Below, one piece after another: positions 1 through 11,620 of a DNA stretch of 64,000 nt. A program made the translations under genes and the position numbers. The notes under the pieces are model-generated. The model searched no databases. It was not told where the DNA came from and worked only from the letters and a program-made list of their open reading frames with translations. The DNA is taken from NCBI RefSeq assembly GCF_014839805.1, contig NC_051126.1, positions 6,828,609 to 6,892,608 on the forward strand, given 5' to 3'. The stretch comes from Manduca sexta. Taxonomy: Eukaryota; Arthropoda; Insecta; Lepidoptera; Sphingidae. Positions within the stretch are counted from its first letter, which is position 1. Every line of letters starts with the position of its first letter.

Positions 1-1427
1 TATGCACGTGCGCACAAATCTTTCTTTCCTAAAAGTAATTTTAATGGGTGTTCAGACAAAAATAATAGAACAAAGCGGAAGTTGAAAAGTATTTTGGGCA
101 CGTTCGTCCCCACAAGCCCCCGAGCCCTGAACTCGGCGACTTTTAATTAATTTTGGAAAGTCTATCGCTAATCACGCCCCGAACTGGTTTAGAGACACCT
201 ATTTTCTACTTAGATAGGTGAAATTAAAAAGTCGAGTACCTTTCTCTTGATTTTGTTGAGCATGTAACGTTCATAAGTTGTTTAGTCGCAAAGTTTGTAT
301 CTCAGAACCGTGTTCGCTAACCTTGCATTAGGTTAATGAAATAAGATCTTGTATTTGTAAAATTTCTATAATAGAAATCGAGGGAATTAACTGTCTTGGC
401 CGGGCCGCCGCACCTGCGTTAATTGGGTAGCTTAATTTGAGTCTAATTTTATACTATCAAAAGAGACTTGACGATATTAAGGTTGCTAGTTTCATTCGAT
501 CTAAATCTTAGACGGTTGGATTTCAAATTAACTACCAAATAAATAAATAATTAAAACCATTTTTTTTTCAGATTATTCATTAATATGTTAATATTAAAGA
601 ACGATTCGTAGAACAACAGCAAAATACAGTGGCTTATTCTCTATAAAAATTTAAACTCATAGCACGGCCGGTTTACGTTATCTTCATGAAATTAGCGCAG
701 AATAGTATTCTATACGCCAATTTCAAGTGTCCTAAACACGATGAGATGCGTTACGTGCGTATTATGAATTGACAAAATAACGTGTGGCATAAGGAATCAG
801 CCCAGGCAATTTACCCAAAAAGCATTTCGAATGAAAACGTTAATATTTAAAATGCTAACCCTACATTTGATCACGCAAAACTACATTACCCAATGTACGT
901 AGCGGGTGTGGGTGTAGGTTGTCGGTCGGTATCAAATAAATGAGTCGGTACGGTTTGATTCATGCGAATGGGGATCGGAAAATACCCGGCAACAAATAAA
1001 ACGAATCAAACTACCAACTATAAAGGATACTGGATTCACTACGCGCCGTCTGCACACAAGGGTTGCTTTTAAAAATGTGCTCTTTCACAATTAGAACATT
1101 TTTTAGTTTCCACATGTGTTCCATGACGGTTGTCAACGCTGGCAAAACAATTGGAACAGTTTTTTCGAAGTATTGGCTGGCCTGATTAAACTTTACATTC
1201 AGTTCTGGGTTGACCCACTTTTTCGTCTAAATCCATGTCCAGGTTTTGAAGCTGGTCGGCGTTTTTTTCGCGTCTATCAAGTTAGTTTGCCAACATTACT
1301 TTATTTCCATGATTAAAAACTTCTGCCGCTTCGATAACGAACATTGCTATCCCAACATTTTTCGTTTAGTAAGAACAGATTTTACGCTTTTAAAATATGG
1401 GTACTTTTTATATTCTGTAGCATTTCA
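1..1427. other. Unassigned AT-rich sequence
   Basis: I see no supportable gene in this stretch. Open frames are short and lack codon structure, and no repeat family was recognised. A small GC-rich patch lies at about 396-420 (GGCCGGGCCGCCGCACC). A weak 7-bp stem, CACCTAT/ATAGGTG, lies near 197-223. It is probably intergenic or intronic. Confidence 0.5.
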
Positions 1428-1663
1428 GCGCCTGTAGCCCTTAGAGTTGCGAAACTCAAGTGGCAGTGGGCAAAAGTTCTGGAGTGGCGGCCACGAACCG
1501 GGAGACGCAGCGTAGGCAGGCCCCCCACGAGATGGAGCGACTATCTGGTGAGGGTCGCCGGAGTCCGATGGATGAGGGCGTCCCAGAACCGGTCCCTGTG
1601 GCGCTCAATGGGGGAGGTCTATGTCCGGCAGTGGACGATTCCCGACTGAAATGATGATGATGA
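1428..1663 (+). mobile_element. 5'-truncated RTE-type LINE, C-terminal end
   Basis: This is the 3' end of a non-LTR retrotransposon reverse transcriptase gene. In the plus frame it reads VALRVAKLKWQWA, then KVLEWRPR, then RTGRRSVGRPPTRWSDYL, then QNRSLWRSMGEVYVRQWT and a stop, which is the C-terminal signature I know from RTE-like elements of Lepidoptera. It ends in an (ATG)n triplet tail at about 1650-1663, typical of this clade. Family members usually carry some 15-20 residues (GHI/V...RR...) between KWQWA and KVLEWRP; they are missing here in frame, so the copy has an internal deletion as well as 5' truncation. The flanks AGCATTTCA (1419-1427) and AGCATCTCA (1663-1671) may be a 9-bp target-site duplication with one mismatch. 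The element is dead. Confidence 0.8.
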
Positions 1664-1671
1664 GCATCTCA

Positions 1672-2455
1672 TATCTCGAAAATCGACACAGGCATTACAG
1701 TATAATCTATTGCTATTTGCTAATAATCTTCCTTGCCCAAACTCTTTAAAAATTCTGCTGTAATGTTTCTAAAAAGAAAACAAGATTGTACAGTGCTAAT
1801 GAAATAAACAATTAGCATATATACAAGTTCCTGGCATTAACATTGCACACCGCAGTCAGCTAATCTAGACACCCTTTAAAGCGGGAAACATCGCCATGCA
1901 CCGTTTACCCCAGGGAAGGTAAACTAAGTAAGTTAGATTCCCCATCGTTATTGGGATTAGACTTCAGGATCTAATGAAGCTAGCGAAACGGTGCTGCTCT
2001 GGTACCGTGAAGGTCTTTTTTTTTTAAGAAGTTATCAGGACTTCTCTACCAGCGGTAGATCTGAGGATATTTGAAGATCTTTGATTATCATTTCCTAGTT
2101 TTACATGACATACATTTACAACTTTACAAAACGTTTTGTCTATCAAATATCACGTAATATTATTTCTTAACACGAATATCATGCTCTGATTAACTTATTG
2201 CCACAAGATAATTATATTGGCACAAAACAGATTTCATCAAACACTGATTGTTTGCTGACTGTATTTGCATAGGCTTCAAAGCTTTGACAGCTCGCCATTC
2301 ATTTGTTTACGACCGAATTATAAATTACAATATAATTGTTATTGCAATGGCTGCTCTATTTACTGGCTTTTAAATTGAATATTGTATGGTTGGTTAATAT
2401 ATTATTTAAATTATTGGTAGTGTAAATTTTATAAAAAAATATACAATTTCGAAAC
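1672..2455. other. Unassigned sequence
   Basis: No gene was recognised. The part at 1850-2080 is somewhat less AT-rich and holds the weak inverted words GCACCGTTT (about 1897) and AAACGGTGC (about 1986), but no element boundaries could be set. Confidence 0.45.
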
Positions 2456-2638
2456 CAGGGGCCTTATTCTCTATCCCGCACGTTATTTTGACAGTGCGTA
2501 ACAAGCATATAACACAACCCATCATGTTTAGTACTATAGAAATTTGACTTACAGAATACCATTCCACACACATTTCTCGAAGATAACATGACACGGTCGC
2601 GTTACGCGATTTCACTATCATACAGAATAAGGGCCCTG
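2456..2638. mobile_element. hAT-like MITE with CAGGG termini
   Basis: This is a 183-bp element bounded by inverted repeats. The left end reads CAGGGGCCTTATTCTCTAT and the reverse complement of the right end reads CAGGGCCCTTATTCTGTAT, 19 bp with two mismatches. CAGGG termini are typical of hAT-superfamily DNA transposons, and short elements with a GGGCCTTATTCT end are familiar to me from lepidopteran genomes. It is far too short to encode a transposase, so it would move only in trans. I could not find an intact 8-bp target-site duplication, so the copy is old or the boundaries are off by a few bases. A minus-strand open frame runs through it but has no sign of being a gene. Confidence 0.6.
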
Positions 2639-3486
2639 CGTTTAATAATTCCTTATTGTCAATCATTCTACTTCAAGGGCTTATACAATTCGTGGTTACT
2701 GGTCGCTATTAAGGTAAACGAATAATAGAATTCTCTTTATGTTTTCCCTACAGGAAAAATACCAAGGCCGATGCCCTCGACAGACATCTTAATTCAAAAA
2801 CAATAAAGTAATCAAATTTTCATCGGCTTCCTTCAAATTAAATTAAATAACGCCGTACAAACACAAATAAACTTTCCTTAAATTTATTATTCCGGTTGAA
2901 ACGCACACGATTTGCAACTTCCGCCTTTTAACTGTTCGGAATGGCGTTCTAAAAAGTGGAGAGCCATGGACAAAGCCGTCTGGCAATTAAGAGTTGTGTT
3001 CATATACATAACTTACAGTGCGTACACTATATCGGTACTGGGGGAGAGGCGGGGAGCGGTAATTCACACGTGAAATGATCCTACTATTATTACCATCATT
3101 AGTTTTACCATTTTTACCACCGGTTTTACCATCTTAAGTAGAAATATGCCGCATGCTTGGCATATGTTATTTCAATTCATTACAATTCAAAGTCGACTTT
3201 CCCAATAACCTTATCTTTATGTCTTTTCATTTTAAACGTTTAAGCATTATAAACGTCGCTAGGAAATAGCTAGTCGATTCCCTTCAATTTCTCACAAGCG
3301 CAGTCGATTTATTTTGCGCCACGTTATTGGCAGAATGCAAAATTGTTGGTCTACTCCAAGTAGGTATAAAGAGCAGGTGACAGTGTATTTTCCGCTATAC
3401 AATTCCGTACCAGGTGCTGGCGCAAAGATAAATTCGTTCAACGGTTATTTTGTTTCAAAGTGAATTTAAACTAAACATAATAAGCC
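2639..3486. other. Unassigned sequence
   Basis: No gene or recognised repeat. Short ACCA/TTTTACCA-rich runs occur at about 3090-3135. Confidence 0.45.
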
Positions 3487-3645
3487 TTTTTTTAAGAATA
3501 CGGCAATTTAACCCTTCTGCACCTGATGATAAATGGAGTGGGGTCCAATAGAATGTAGACTGATAAGACATAATTGCCCTTCAGCAGTCTGCATAATTAT
3601 GCCGGCTTGTTGGAACCGAATATACACAGGTTGATCTTGGAACGC
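3487..3645 (+). repeat. Interspersed repeat B, left part (split by SINE)
   Basis: This is the left part of an interspersed repeat with a second, uninterrupted copy at 63492-63722. Shared words include CACCTGATG, GGAGT followed by CCAATAG, AATTATGCCGGC, and ATATACACAGG followed by TGATC. I do not know its superfamily; it has the look of an old non-coding dispersed repeat common in Lepidoptera. It is interrupted after 3645 by a SINE and resumes at 3924. Confidence 0.65.
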
Positions 3646-3909
3646 TGCCTCGGTGGCGTAGTTGTATTGCATGTCCGGTACAATAGCGCTCTGAGGTCCT
3701 GGGTTCGAATCCCGGGTCGGGCAAAGCGATATTTGGGTTTTTCTGCTCAGTATCAGCCCGGAGTCTGGAATTTGTGCCCGATATGGCGATAGGCTCGCCT
3801 CCTGTCACATCATGGGACGGAACATACTTGGCGAAAAGTGGGTGCCCTAGTTGCGCCTCTGCATACCCCTTCGGGGATAAATGCGTGATGTTATGTATGT
3901 ATGTATGTA
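3646..3909 (+). mobile_element. SINE family 1 (tRNA-derived), complete insertion
   Basis: This is a tRNA-derived short retroposon, transcribed by RNA polymerase III and moved by a LINE's machinery. The head begins TGCCTCGGTGGCG. The internal promoter is clear: box A TGGCGTAGTTG at 3654-3664 and box B GGTTCGAATCC at 3702-3712. A non-tRNA body follows (TTTGTGCCCGATATGGCGA, then GGGACGGAAC), then a 3' tail CCTTCGGGGATAAATGCGTG and a (TATG)n run to 3909. It is flanked by a perfect 14-bp duplication, TGATCTTGGAACGC, at 3632-3645 and 3910-3923, which marks target-primed insertion into repeat B. It encodes no protein; open frames across it on either strand are incidental. Confidence 0.9.
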
Positions 3910-3923
3910 TGATCTTGGAACGC
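3910..3923 (+). repeat. Right target-site duplication of the SINE
   Basis: TGATCTTGGAACGC here exactly repeats 3632-3645. In the second copy of repeat B (63612-63630) the matching site is present once, as TGATCCCGGAACACGACAC. Confidence 0.9.
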
Positions 3924-4014
3924 GACATACGTGGACCACTACGGCGGGTTTTAACACCTTGTGTACGGTGGTCGCTAGCCGGGCGGATATACAATATATC
4001 CTACCCACCAGCAA
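3924..4014 (+). repeat. Interspersed repeat B, right part
   Basis: This continues repeat B after the SINE: GACATACGTGGACCACTA, GGCGGGTTTTAA, ACCTTGTGTACGGTGGTCGC and a closing stretch rich in ATAT and CCTAC. It aligns with 63624-63720 of the uninterrupted copy. Confidence 0.65.
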
Positions 4015-4511
4015 CTTGATTCTCTTACTATAGTAAATTTTAATCGATAATTCGGCTATTAAACCTAGTTGTACATTTCATACATTTAGTACAGCGAGAA
4101 ATTGTATTTTCTTAACTTATATTGTATGAAACTGTATTTATTTGAACACAATGAAACAAGCCTAGCTAATAAATTTCATTACAATACTCTATGTTATTTA
4201 ATTTCGTTACAAAATAGTCGACACATGAATAAAATTAGATTATTCTGCTAAGCAATAACAAGATAATCGAATAGAGAATTACGTCGCTGACGGATGGGTT
4301 AAGTTTAATAAAAGCCATTGTTCCCCTGATTTGTTCTCTTGGGACTTCCTATTTGGCTGTCAAGCGAGTTCATTCGATGTATTCTGACAGAAATGTTTTA
4401 TACTGCGTGAGATAGGACGTGTATTAAATAAGGCCAGTAGATTTTATTTATCACAGAGTATTTTTGTTTTCTTTTAATGGCGTAAGTACTTACTGACACA
4501 CATTGCTGCAC
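4015..4511. other. Unassigned AT-rich sequence
   Basis: No gene, tRNA or recognised repeat was seen in this AT-rich stretch. Confidence 0.5.
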
Positions 4512-4798
4512 GAACAGATGCGGTGGGGGGCTTTGTTTTATAATATATATTTTAAAACTTTATAGGAAAAATAATTCCGTCATACATGTTTGTTGCATTA
4601 CTTTAACCGTTTCTGCAACGCAAACAACAGAAACTCTCAAAATGAATAAAATTTCCTTGTTTTTGCATAATTTTTCATTGATTGATGTTATATAGCCTAT
4701 ATACATATACATTTAAAGATTTTTTTCAATTCGAACCAGTAGTTACTAAAATAAGCGCGTTTAAACAAACAAACTCTTCAGCTTTATAATAGTATAAA
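4512..4798 (-). mobile_element. Helitron remnant with a single degenerate unit
   Basis: This is a partial copy of the Helitron seen in full at 62429-63428. Read on the plus strand the shared words, in order, are GATGCGGTGGGGGG, CTTTGTTTTATAAT, CCGTCATACATG, ACTTTAACCGTTTCTGCAAC, TATATAGCCTATA, GCGCGTTTAAACAAACAAAC and CTCTTCAGCTTTATAATAGT. Only one 123-bp unit is present and it carries a deletion. The 3' terminus (hairpin plus CTAG) is missing, and the expected 5' TC (GA on the plus strand) has become AA at 4797-4798. It is an old decayed copy. Confidence 0.75.
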
Positions 4799-5402
4799 CA
4801 AAGCACAATTTCCTTAATAGTCCTGCAAAAATAATATGTCAATCGTCACCAAAATAGTTTGTACAGAATCCATTAACAGTTGCCTCGACATCGATACTCA
4901 ATAGTTCCACGAACACTCAGACGAATAAACTAATAACACCGCGAACGTTCATTTCAAAGTTTGCGCCAAACAACTTGGGACAAATCGGGCTTCGAGCCGA
5001 CAAAGGGTTATTGCGTTGCTCATCGCGACACCTGTACCTGACGCCACAGGGCCTCGTCACAATATTACTTATTGTGCACGCAATGTACAGGGTGTTCGGA
5101 GATTTGCCGAAATATTGTGATAGTATTAGGCGATGTGTACTTTATATATGTGAATTTTAAATAGTGTTTACTATATTTAGCAAGGATAGTCGATTTACTA
5201 AGATTAGGAAGCTCGTATATTTAGCAAGAACAGTCGATCAAAATAAAATTCGTTATTCTTGTTTAAAAAGGTGTCATTCAAATTGTTTCAAATTTTCTCC
5301 TTAGCCTATATCTTTAAACGGTTATTCCATGTTACATCCTGTATAGCTCGCGAAAGCGATTTAAAAAATCGAAACATCTGCATTTAGTTTGAATTAATTA
5401 TT
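4799..5402. other. Unassigned sequence with a short direct repeat
   Basis: No gene was recognised. TATATTTAGCAAG followed by AGTCGAT occurs twice, at about 5172 and 5216 (spacing 44), a small imperfect duplication. Confidence 0.45.
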
Positions 5403-5616
5403 CCTACACACGCCTTCTATTTCTGAAGGCATAGGCAGATGTCTATATTCCAATTTTCGTTCTGTAATTTGGCGATCCTATCGCCATATTGGATAACGTA
5501 TCACAACAATCCCATACATGCGAACTAAGTCTGAAGAGAAATCATCACTTTACCCGACCTGGAGATCGTACTCGGATCTCAGATCGGCAGTCGCAATACA
5601 ACTACGCCACCATATT
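5403..5616 (-). mobile_element. SINE family 1, diverged copy
   Basis: On the minus strand the head reads GGTGGCGTAGTTGTATTGC (box A intact), followed by a degenerate box B (GTACGATCTCC), TCGGGTAAAGTGAT, CCAATATGGCGATAGGATCG and the tail words CATCTGCCTATGCCTTC and AGGCGTG. The order matches the complete copy at 3646-3909. It is more diverged and has no clear target-site duplication. Confidence 0.7.
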
Positions 5617-5932
5617 CTCAAAGACATGAAATTTATATGAGGCTAATGACAGTGTTGTGGTGTTTGGTACACAGTCCACAGCTGCGCGCACACAGGGCGG
5701 TTTCATTTGTTATGTCACTTGAACATCGGGTATCCGCCGCAAGGCGCTGTATTTAGTGAGCACTTAAAAACATTGTAATATGTCTTAATTTACTTTTATT
5801 TGGTTTACAATATGAATTTTTCTTGGAAAACAAAATGATTTTATCCCTGTTACCATAAAAGGTTGATGCTATAAGTGTTGAGGTGAGTTATAATTCGTTA
5901 ATATTAGTCGTCGATATTTAACTAAATGTAAT

Positions 5933-6214
5933 AACCAGCCTTGTATTATACATTGCCCCACTGCTGGGAACCGGCCTCCTCTACTTCTGAGAGGGTTTAG
6001 GTCCACCACGCTGGTCTGGTACGGGTTGACAGACCTCACATATACTTATTCGAAATTCCAATGTAGAATTTTTAGGTATATTAGTAACCTCAAGGTATTT
6101 TCTTTAACCGTTAAACCGAACGTTAATTATAAAGTCAGAGGTGTGTAGCTTGGGCTTTGAACCTGGAGATCTACGTTTTGGCAGCACTGCTCCATTCCCA
6201 ACTAGGCTATCGTC
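5933..6214 (-). mobile_element. SINE family 2 (tRNA-derived), diverged copy
   Basis: On the minus strand this begins CGATAGCCTAGTTGGGAATG (box A), has box B near CAGGTTCAAAGCCC, then ACACACCTCTGACTTTATA, a decayed middle, GACCTAAACCCTCTCAGA, AGAGGAGGCC, CAGCAGTGGGGCAATGTATA and ATACAAGGCTGG. The order matches the full-length copy at 44771-45093. The copy is old. Confidence 0.75.
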
Positions 6215-9200
6215 CATATCGAACTTTAAAGCTTGGCTAAAAATAGTCTTGACGAGGTACTTTAATATAATATCTGTATACAGTTTTTACAAAGACTATA
6301 TTAAATATCATCCTTGAAAACAATATTATTGGTACAATGTCTAACAATTCAATACGAGAAAGTTCATTCATAATGAATAAAACGGAACACCCCACAAATC
6401 CTCCTTTCAAATATAATTTACATACAGTTAATACGATACATAAAGTAAACAATGGACATTCAATTAAAGGAGTATTGTAGGAACAGAGCGAAATGACTGG
6501 GGATCGCCGTAGCTCGAGTGCTGAGTGGATATTATTGCCAGTTATTAGGTCCGCCGAGTTTATCGGATGCGAGCATACTGAATCCTAAATGGACATTGAA
6601 TTAATGCTGGACCATATTTCAATAAAAGATTGCCAGCTGTGAGATTTTCAATGTGGGGACCGTAAGTTTTATGTGTATTACAACTAGTATAAAATTGAGG
6701 ATTTCTGCTTTCTTACAACAGATAAAATTTTGCTTTCGGTAATTTTAAAATTAGTTTTTTTTTTCGGATACCAGATGATGGTGATCGGTCACCATCCAAG
6801 AACTTTCATAAAATATATTTGGTAGTAACAGTTTTGTGTAGGCCGTTCCTATTCTGAATACAGTCCTCTCAACTTCCTTATGTAGGAGGATCTATAAATT
6901 AATCCGATTTCCTGTGAGAAAATACAACCTTTGCAAACTTTATTAACCATAAACAATCTTCAATCAAATTGTCATTACGAACAATTAATTCAATAGCAAG
7001 TTTTCATTTCTTCCATAGTTCCATCCAAACTTTGAATTTCGAACAACAGTAACATATTTACCGCACATTAATTGCTAGCGGGAGACAGTCGAATATGCTC
7101 CAAAAGTTATGTTATTCTATAAGTTATTAATCATAGCGTTCATATTGGCATAAACTTTTAATTAATTTTTGATGTCGGCAGATGAGTTTGTGTCAACCAG
7201 TCCCTATTTTGCTTCGGAGTAAAATTAGATCAGTTTTGATGTAAGCGGAAAGTTTAAACGAAATGTAGGAAGTTAAACGCATCGTGTACCTTCTTATTCA
7301 TACAATGAATTACGCGAATATGTCGCGAGTGCGTGTATACTTTCATAATGTTGTTTTGTATGACGTCTCATCTTGGAAGTGAATTTTGTCTCAACGCAAT
7401 TTGTTTTGTAAGCTCAATGTTACCACGGACTTACTCCAAGGCTTTGTCAGTTAGGTTCCAAAGAATATCAAATACTGCTGATATAATTTGGAGCCACTAC
7501 AGGTAAATATCTATACTAACTACCAAACGGTTCTCATCTTTTAGCATTTTGGATATTTAGGAGCACTTGATACCGGATGAATAACTAGGTCCTTTGCCTT
7601 ACTATCCTATTAAAAAAATAAACAAAGACACGTTTAAACGTGTACATACCACGAATGTGGCTGAACAAATTAAAATTTAAATCGGTTTTAAACTATTGTG
7701 TCAGTATTAAAAATCGTTTTGTTTCACTAAAATAGTCTTTAAAGGGTTTACTTTATTATAAATAAAAAAATATGTCAATTGAAGTTCAGGTGTAGAAGTA
7801 TTTTGAAGTTTTAATGTATTCGGCATCTTTTGTGGCTGACTGTACATTTATTTTTTTGATTAATTTATTCCTCATTCCATTGCCTTTGTCTCATTCCACG
7901 CCAAGTGGGCGTTTCAGTTGTCAGTAAAACGGATAAGTTTAAAAGAAATACTTCCTTTAATCTTATTATTGTAGAAACACTTCGACACTGGATCCGGTTC
8001 GGCCGTGGGGGACATTATTATTGGCAAATTCCGACCCTGCCTCGTTAGAACCAAATTACTTTTCCTCTTGATAAGTATTTTTTTATGAAAATTGTTGGCT
8101 CTGACCTAATAATCTTCTTTGTTACAAACCCAAATTGAATTGGATTTTTTTATGAAATTACGATTATCTTGTTCGCGGTAAAGAGGTAAAGATTTTTATT
8201 TGGCTATGGTAAGTTTTGTGACGTCAATATTGTAGTGATTGATAATATCGCAATTAAATTACATAATATGCAAAAAAATGAATATAGTAATGTCATTTCT
8301 ATTTTAATTTTTCGTTCCATTTCAAAAACTACTTCCCCAGTAAAAATTAATATCAAACCCGGTAGACCGCCCTGGGTAACAAAATGAGGAATTTTAAATA
8401 ACCCATTAGAAGTCAAATCGGCATATTGATATTCCAATTTCAAATAAAACTCCTCTCATAGATTCATTGTTCATAAAATGGAAATCGGGATCCCCTTTTG
8501 CTTTTTTATTGGCGTGCGTCGGGCGGGTGTGGTGCGGTGTTTCTGCGCCCGACACAAGTACGCATTCACGTGGGGCCCTGACTTCGCTGTGCTCAACTGA
8601 GCTCGGCGAGCTAGCTGAGCGGGCAAGTGGTTCCGCTCCCGATTCCCTTAATTGGTAAATCTTAGCTGACGCCGCTCTTTGCAATTAAGGCGAGATTCTA
8701 TGCAAGCCGTTAGGATGTGCGGAATTTAATGCACCGTTCGGCGGATTCATTGGTTTCAGTCGATAGTTAATTAATTAAAACCACATTGTTAACAATAAAA
8801 TAGGTGCTGAGGTTTGCTCTTCGAGCGTGCAGGCCTGCTTCCTATGTTTGTGAATATACGAGTACTTCAGAATTGATCATGTATTTTAGGAACGTTCATG
8901 TGTTTAACATAATTTGAAAGCTTTTGCGTACGTGTGAAATAGTATTCCATTTTCGAAAATAGAGGGAACAGAACTAAATAAAGTTTATCTTGTGTAGCAA
9001 AATTTGAATTTGGAATGTCTGTCTCATTGACAGAATTTGACCATTGATCGTGTCACGCAGTGTCACGTATAATTGAAACAGATCACGTCGGTGACATCGT
9101 CACGGTGTGCGGACGCGTGTTCGCAGCCGACCGATCTCCAGACCTTATACATTATCATTATCACAGGTGCAGAATCAATTAGCGTCGCGCAGCGTGCGGA

Positions 9201-11506
9201 CTCGACGGATCATTTTTCTATATATACAATACGAGAACGTGCAGTTTGAAGCGTTAATAGAAATATATCATTAGCATTAATTAATTTTAAAATTGCTTTT
9301 TTTAAATTGTACTGATATATATGTATATGGATTATTATTGCAGTGTACAGCTTATTGAAGGTTGTAGTTTTTATTATTTAAAGCATAGATACGGATTTAA
9401 AAGCTATTAATATATAAAATTTAATAAATAGTACTTCAGAAAAATGAATTGAAAAACAGTGAACAAAAAAGCATTAAACTATACTGCGGTTACATTTCTG
9501 CAGGAATATCAAATGTTTGATTTTGCTCAAACAAATTAATCAAACGTCCAACTGAAATTTCCTATAAAACGAAAAGTTATATATTGTAAACTAACAACAG
9601 TCATCCGACATTTTTAAAAACAAACTGCACTACATTTTAGGCTACAGAAACATTGTTCTGTTTAATATTTTGTGTATTATTTACTAGTAAATCAATAAAT
9701 AAATTAAGATGAAATCTTTTGTTTAATAATCGCTCTATACACATTTATATCTTTTTCTCTCTTCTTTCTATCACCAATGTAGCGTACAGCGTGTCACTTG
9801 TGTTCAAGAAAACATTTTGCATAAAAGTAATATTTACAAATATCCTCCCCATTAGCCGATCAGATCGTCGTGAATCTTCTTTTGTAGAGTAAACGAGTTA
9901 AATCAACCATAAATTTGGCCTAAAATGGGCTTTTCGAATAAGTTATCATTGGCAGTTACGAAAGCGAAGCGAATTTTATCTTCGATAACAGCTCCTTTCT
10001 TCTCATACAAAATATCTGTGCACCATTATCTTACAAGTTGGTGCTTTTAGGGACCTTTTTGTAGGAGTTTATGTACGTCGAATGTACATATAAGATAGGT
10101 TTTATATAGCCGACATTATGGGAATGTTTGAATTTCATGACATTTTTATCTAAGATTTTTTAGTTTTGAAGTTACGGGTAAAGAATTTCTTAATCTTTTG
10201 TACTTATAGCTTTTACAAGGTTTAAAAGATTTCTGTTTATATTTTGAGAATAAATCATCAATGTTGTTAAGTCATAATGTCGTCTAGTTTTAGTAAATCA
10301 ATGTAAGCATAGTAAATATAAATCTTCAAGTCGCGGTATTGGTAACAACAATAACTAATAAACTTTTACACACGAAGCAACGATTATACATAATAAAACA
10401 GTTGTAAAGTGACTAGTAAAGGTAAAATATTTATATTATTATTATTATTTATGTGAGTATCCTAGTAATAATCGTAGAAAATAATATTACTGTGAAACGT
10501 AAACTTAAACGTAAAACGGCATTCCATAAAAAATAATATTAAAACTCAAAAGAGTTTCCAAATCGAGTAAAAAGATTTAGAATTAGAATGCAAAGGCCTT
10601 AATTTTTTAAATATCCAATGATTAAGAATGAGATGTACTCTGAAAAGGACAAATTAGTTTAAAGGGGCACGATGCACGAAAGACCGGACAAGAACGGTCC
10701 AGTGCCCAATTATTCCGTTAGACGGAAGTGAGATTTCTGCTGACTTGTCAACAAGCCCGGTCTAGTATGCAATTGAACAAAAGTGTTCGAGGGTAAATTG
10801 ATTCCGTTTGTAAATATATTTGACACAAGGATATACATAAACTATCACTATATAAACAGATATTCATTAGGAATTAATTGTTAATAAAACAGAAAAGAAT
10901 AGACAACCAAGAATAAAGAAAACAAATATAGTGAGTTTCAAATCATTGTTGATGTGATTTACAAAAGACATCTTAGAATAAGAGCTTGGCCTTGTACATT
11001 TGCAATAGATATCTTTAAAACACTACAACATTCCCCTAACAAAAATTAAATATCAAAAATACTAACAAAATTTCTTACAATTAGTTACGTCATTGTATCT
11101 CCCGTAACTCCTGACAGAAGATATTAAATCATTCATGTTGTGATGAATGTATTTGTGGTTATCGCTTGGCACCTTCCCTGCAGAATCACAAAAGAACGTT
11201 CAGAGAAAGAGGAAATAATTATTAATAGATTCAGTACACGTTTAGGGATGCATTTATATATATTTTTGCCGCGTTTCTGGCTTTCGCGTCATTAATATCG
11301 ATTCTGTTATAGGTAGGGATTATCTCGTTTTTATTGTTCTATTTACTCTACATAGTAGATTACTATATGAGGTATTGGCAAATATCTTTTTAAATAAATA
11401 GGAAGACATCCAAAAACCAGCTCTTAGTCTTTACCAGTAACGCAAATATGTAAAATTGAAAATTCCGGAATAATAAATGTAATTTACAGGACTCTATAGT
11501 TTTGAC
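6215..11506. other. Long unassigned stretch, mainly AT-rich
   Basis: I see no credible coding exon or recognised repeat in this 5.3 kb. Two GC-richer patches stand out. One is about 8500-8660 (GCGCCCGACACAAG, GAGCTCGGCGAGCTAGCTGA). The other is about 9030-9215, dense in GTGAC/GTCAC words and followed by TATATATAC at about 9221. The second could be a regulatory region or minor promoter, but that is only a guess. A fragment at 6770-6860 (CAGATGATGGTGATCGGTCA) may be an old dispersed repeat. Confidence 0.4.
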
Positions 11507-11620
11507 TGCCTCGGTGGTATAGTTGTATTACGGTACGAATACGATTGCAGTGCTGAGGTCTCGGGTTCGATCCCCGGTCGGAAAAAGTGATATTGTGTTT
11601 TTCAACTTAGTTTGTATTTT
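11507..11620 (+). mobile_element. SINE family 1, 3'-truncated head
   Basis: TGCCTCGGTGGTATAGTTG (box A), TGCTGAGGTCTCGGGTTCGA (box B) and AAAAAGTGATATTGTG match the first third of SINE family 1. The body and tail are absent, so this is a truncated relic. The tRNA-like head could be mistaken for a tRNA gene, but the stems do not fold properly and the SINE body word GTGATATT follows directly. Confidence 0.75.

Noticed and set aside
3581..4019. Open frames of 81 and 137 codons on the two strands
   Set aside because: They lie within repeat B and SINE family 1; both the promoter boxes and the target-site duplication show this is a retroposon, not a gene.
11507..11600. Possible tRNA gene (box A and box B present)
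   Set aside because: The stems do not form a proper cloverleaf and the SINE body word GTGATATT follows, so it is a SINE head.
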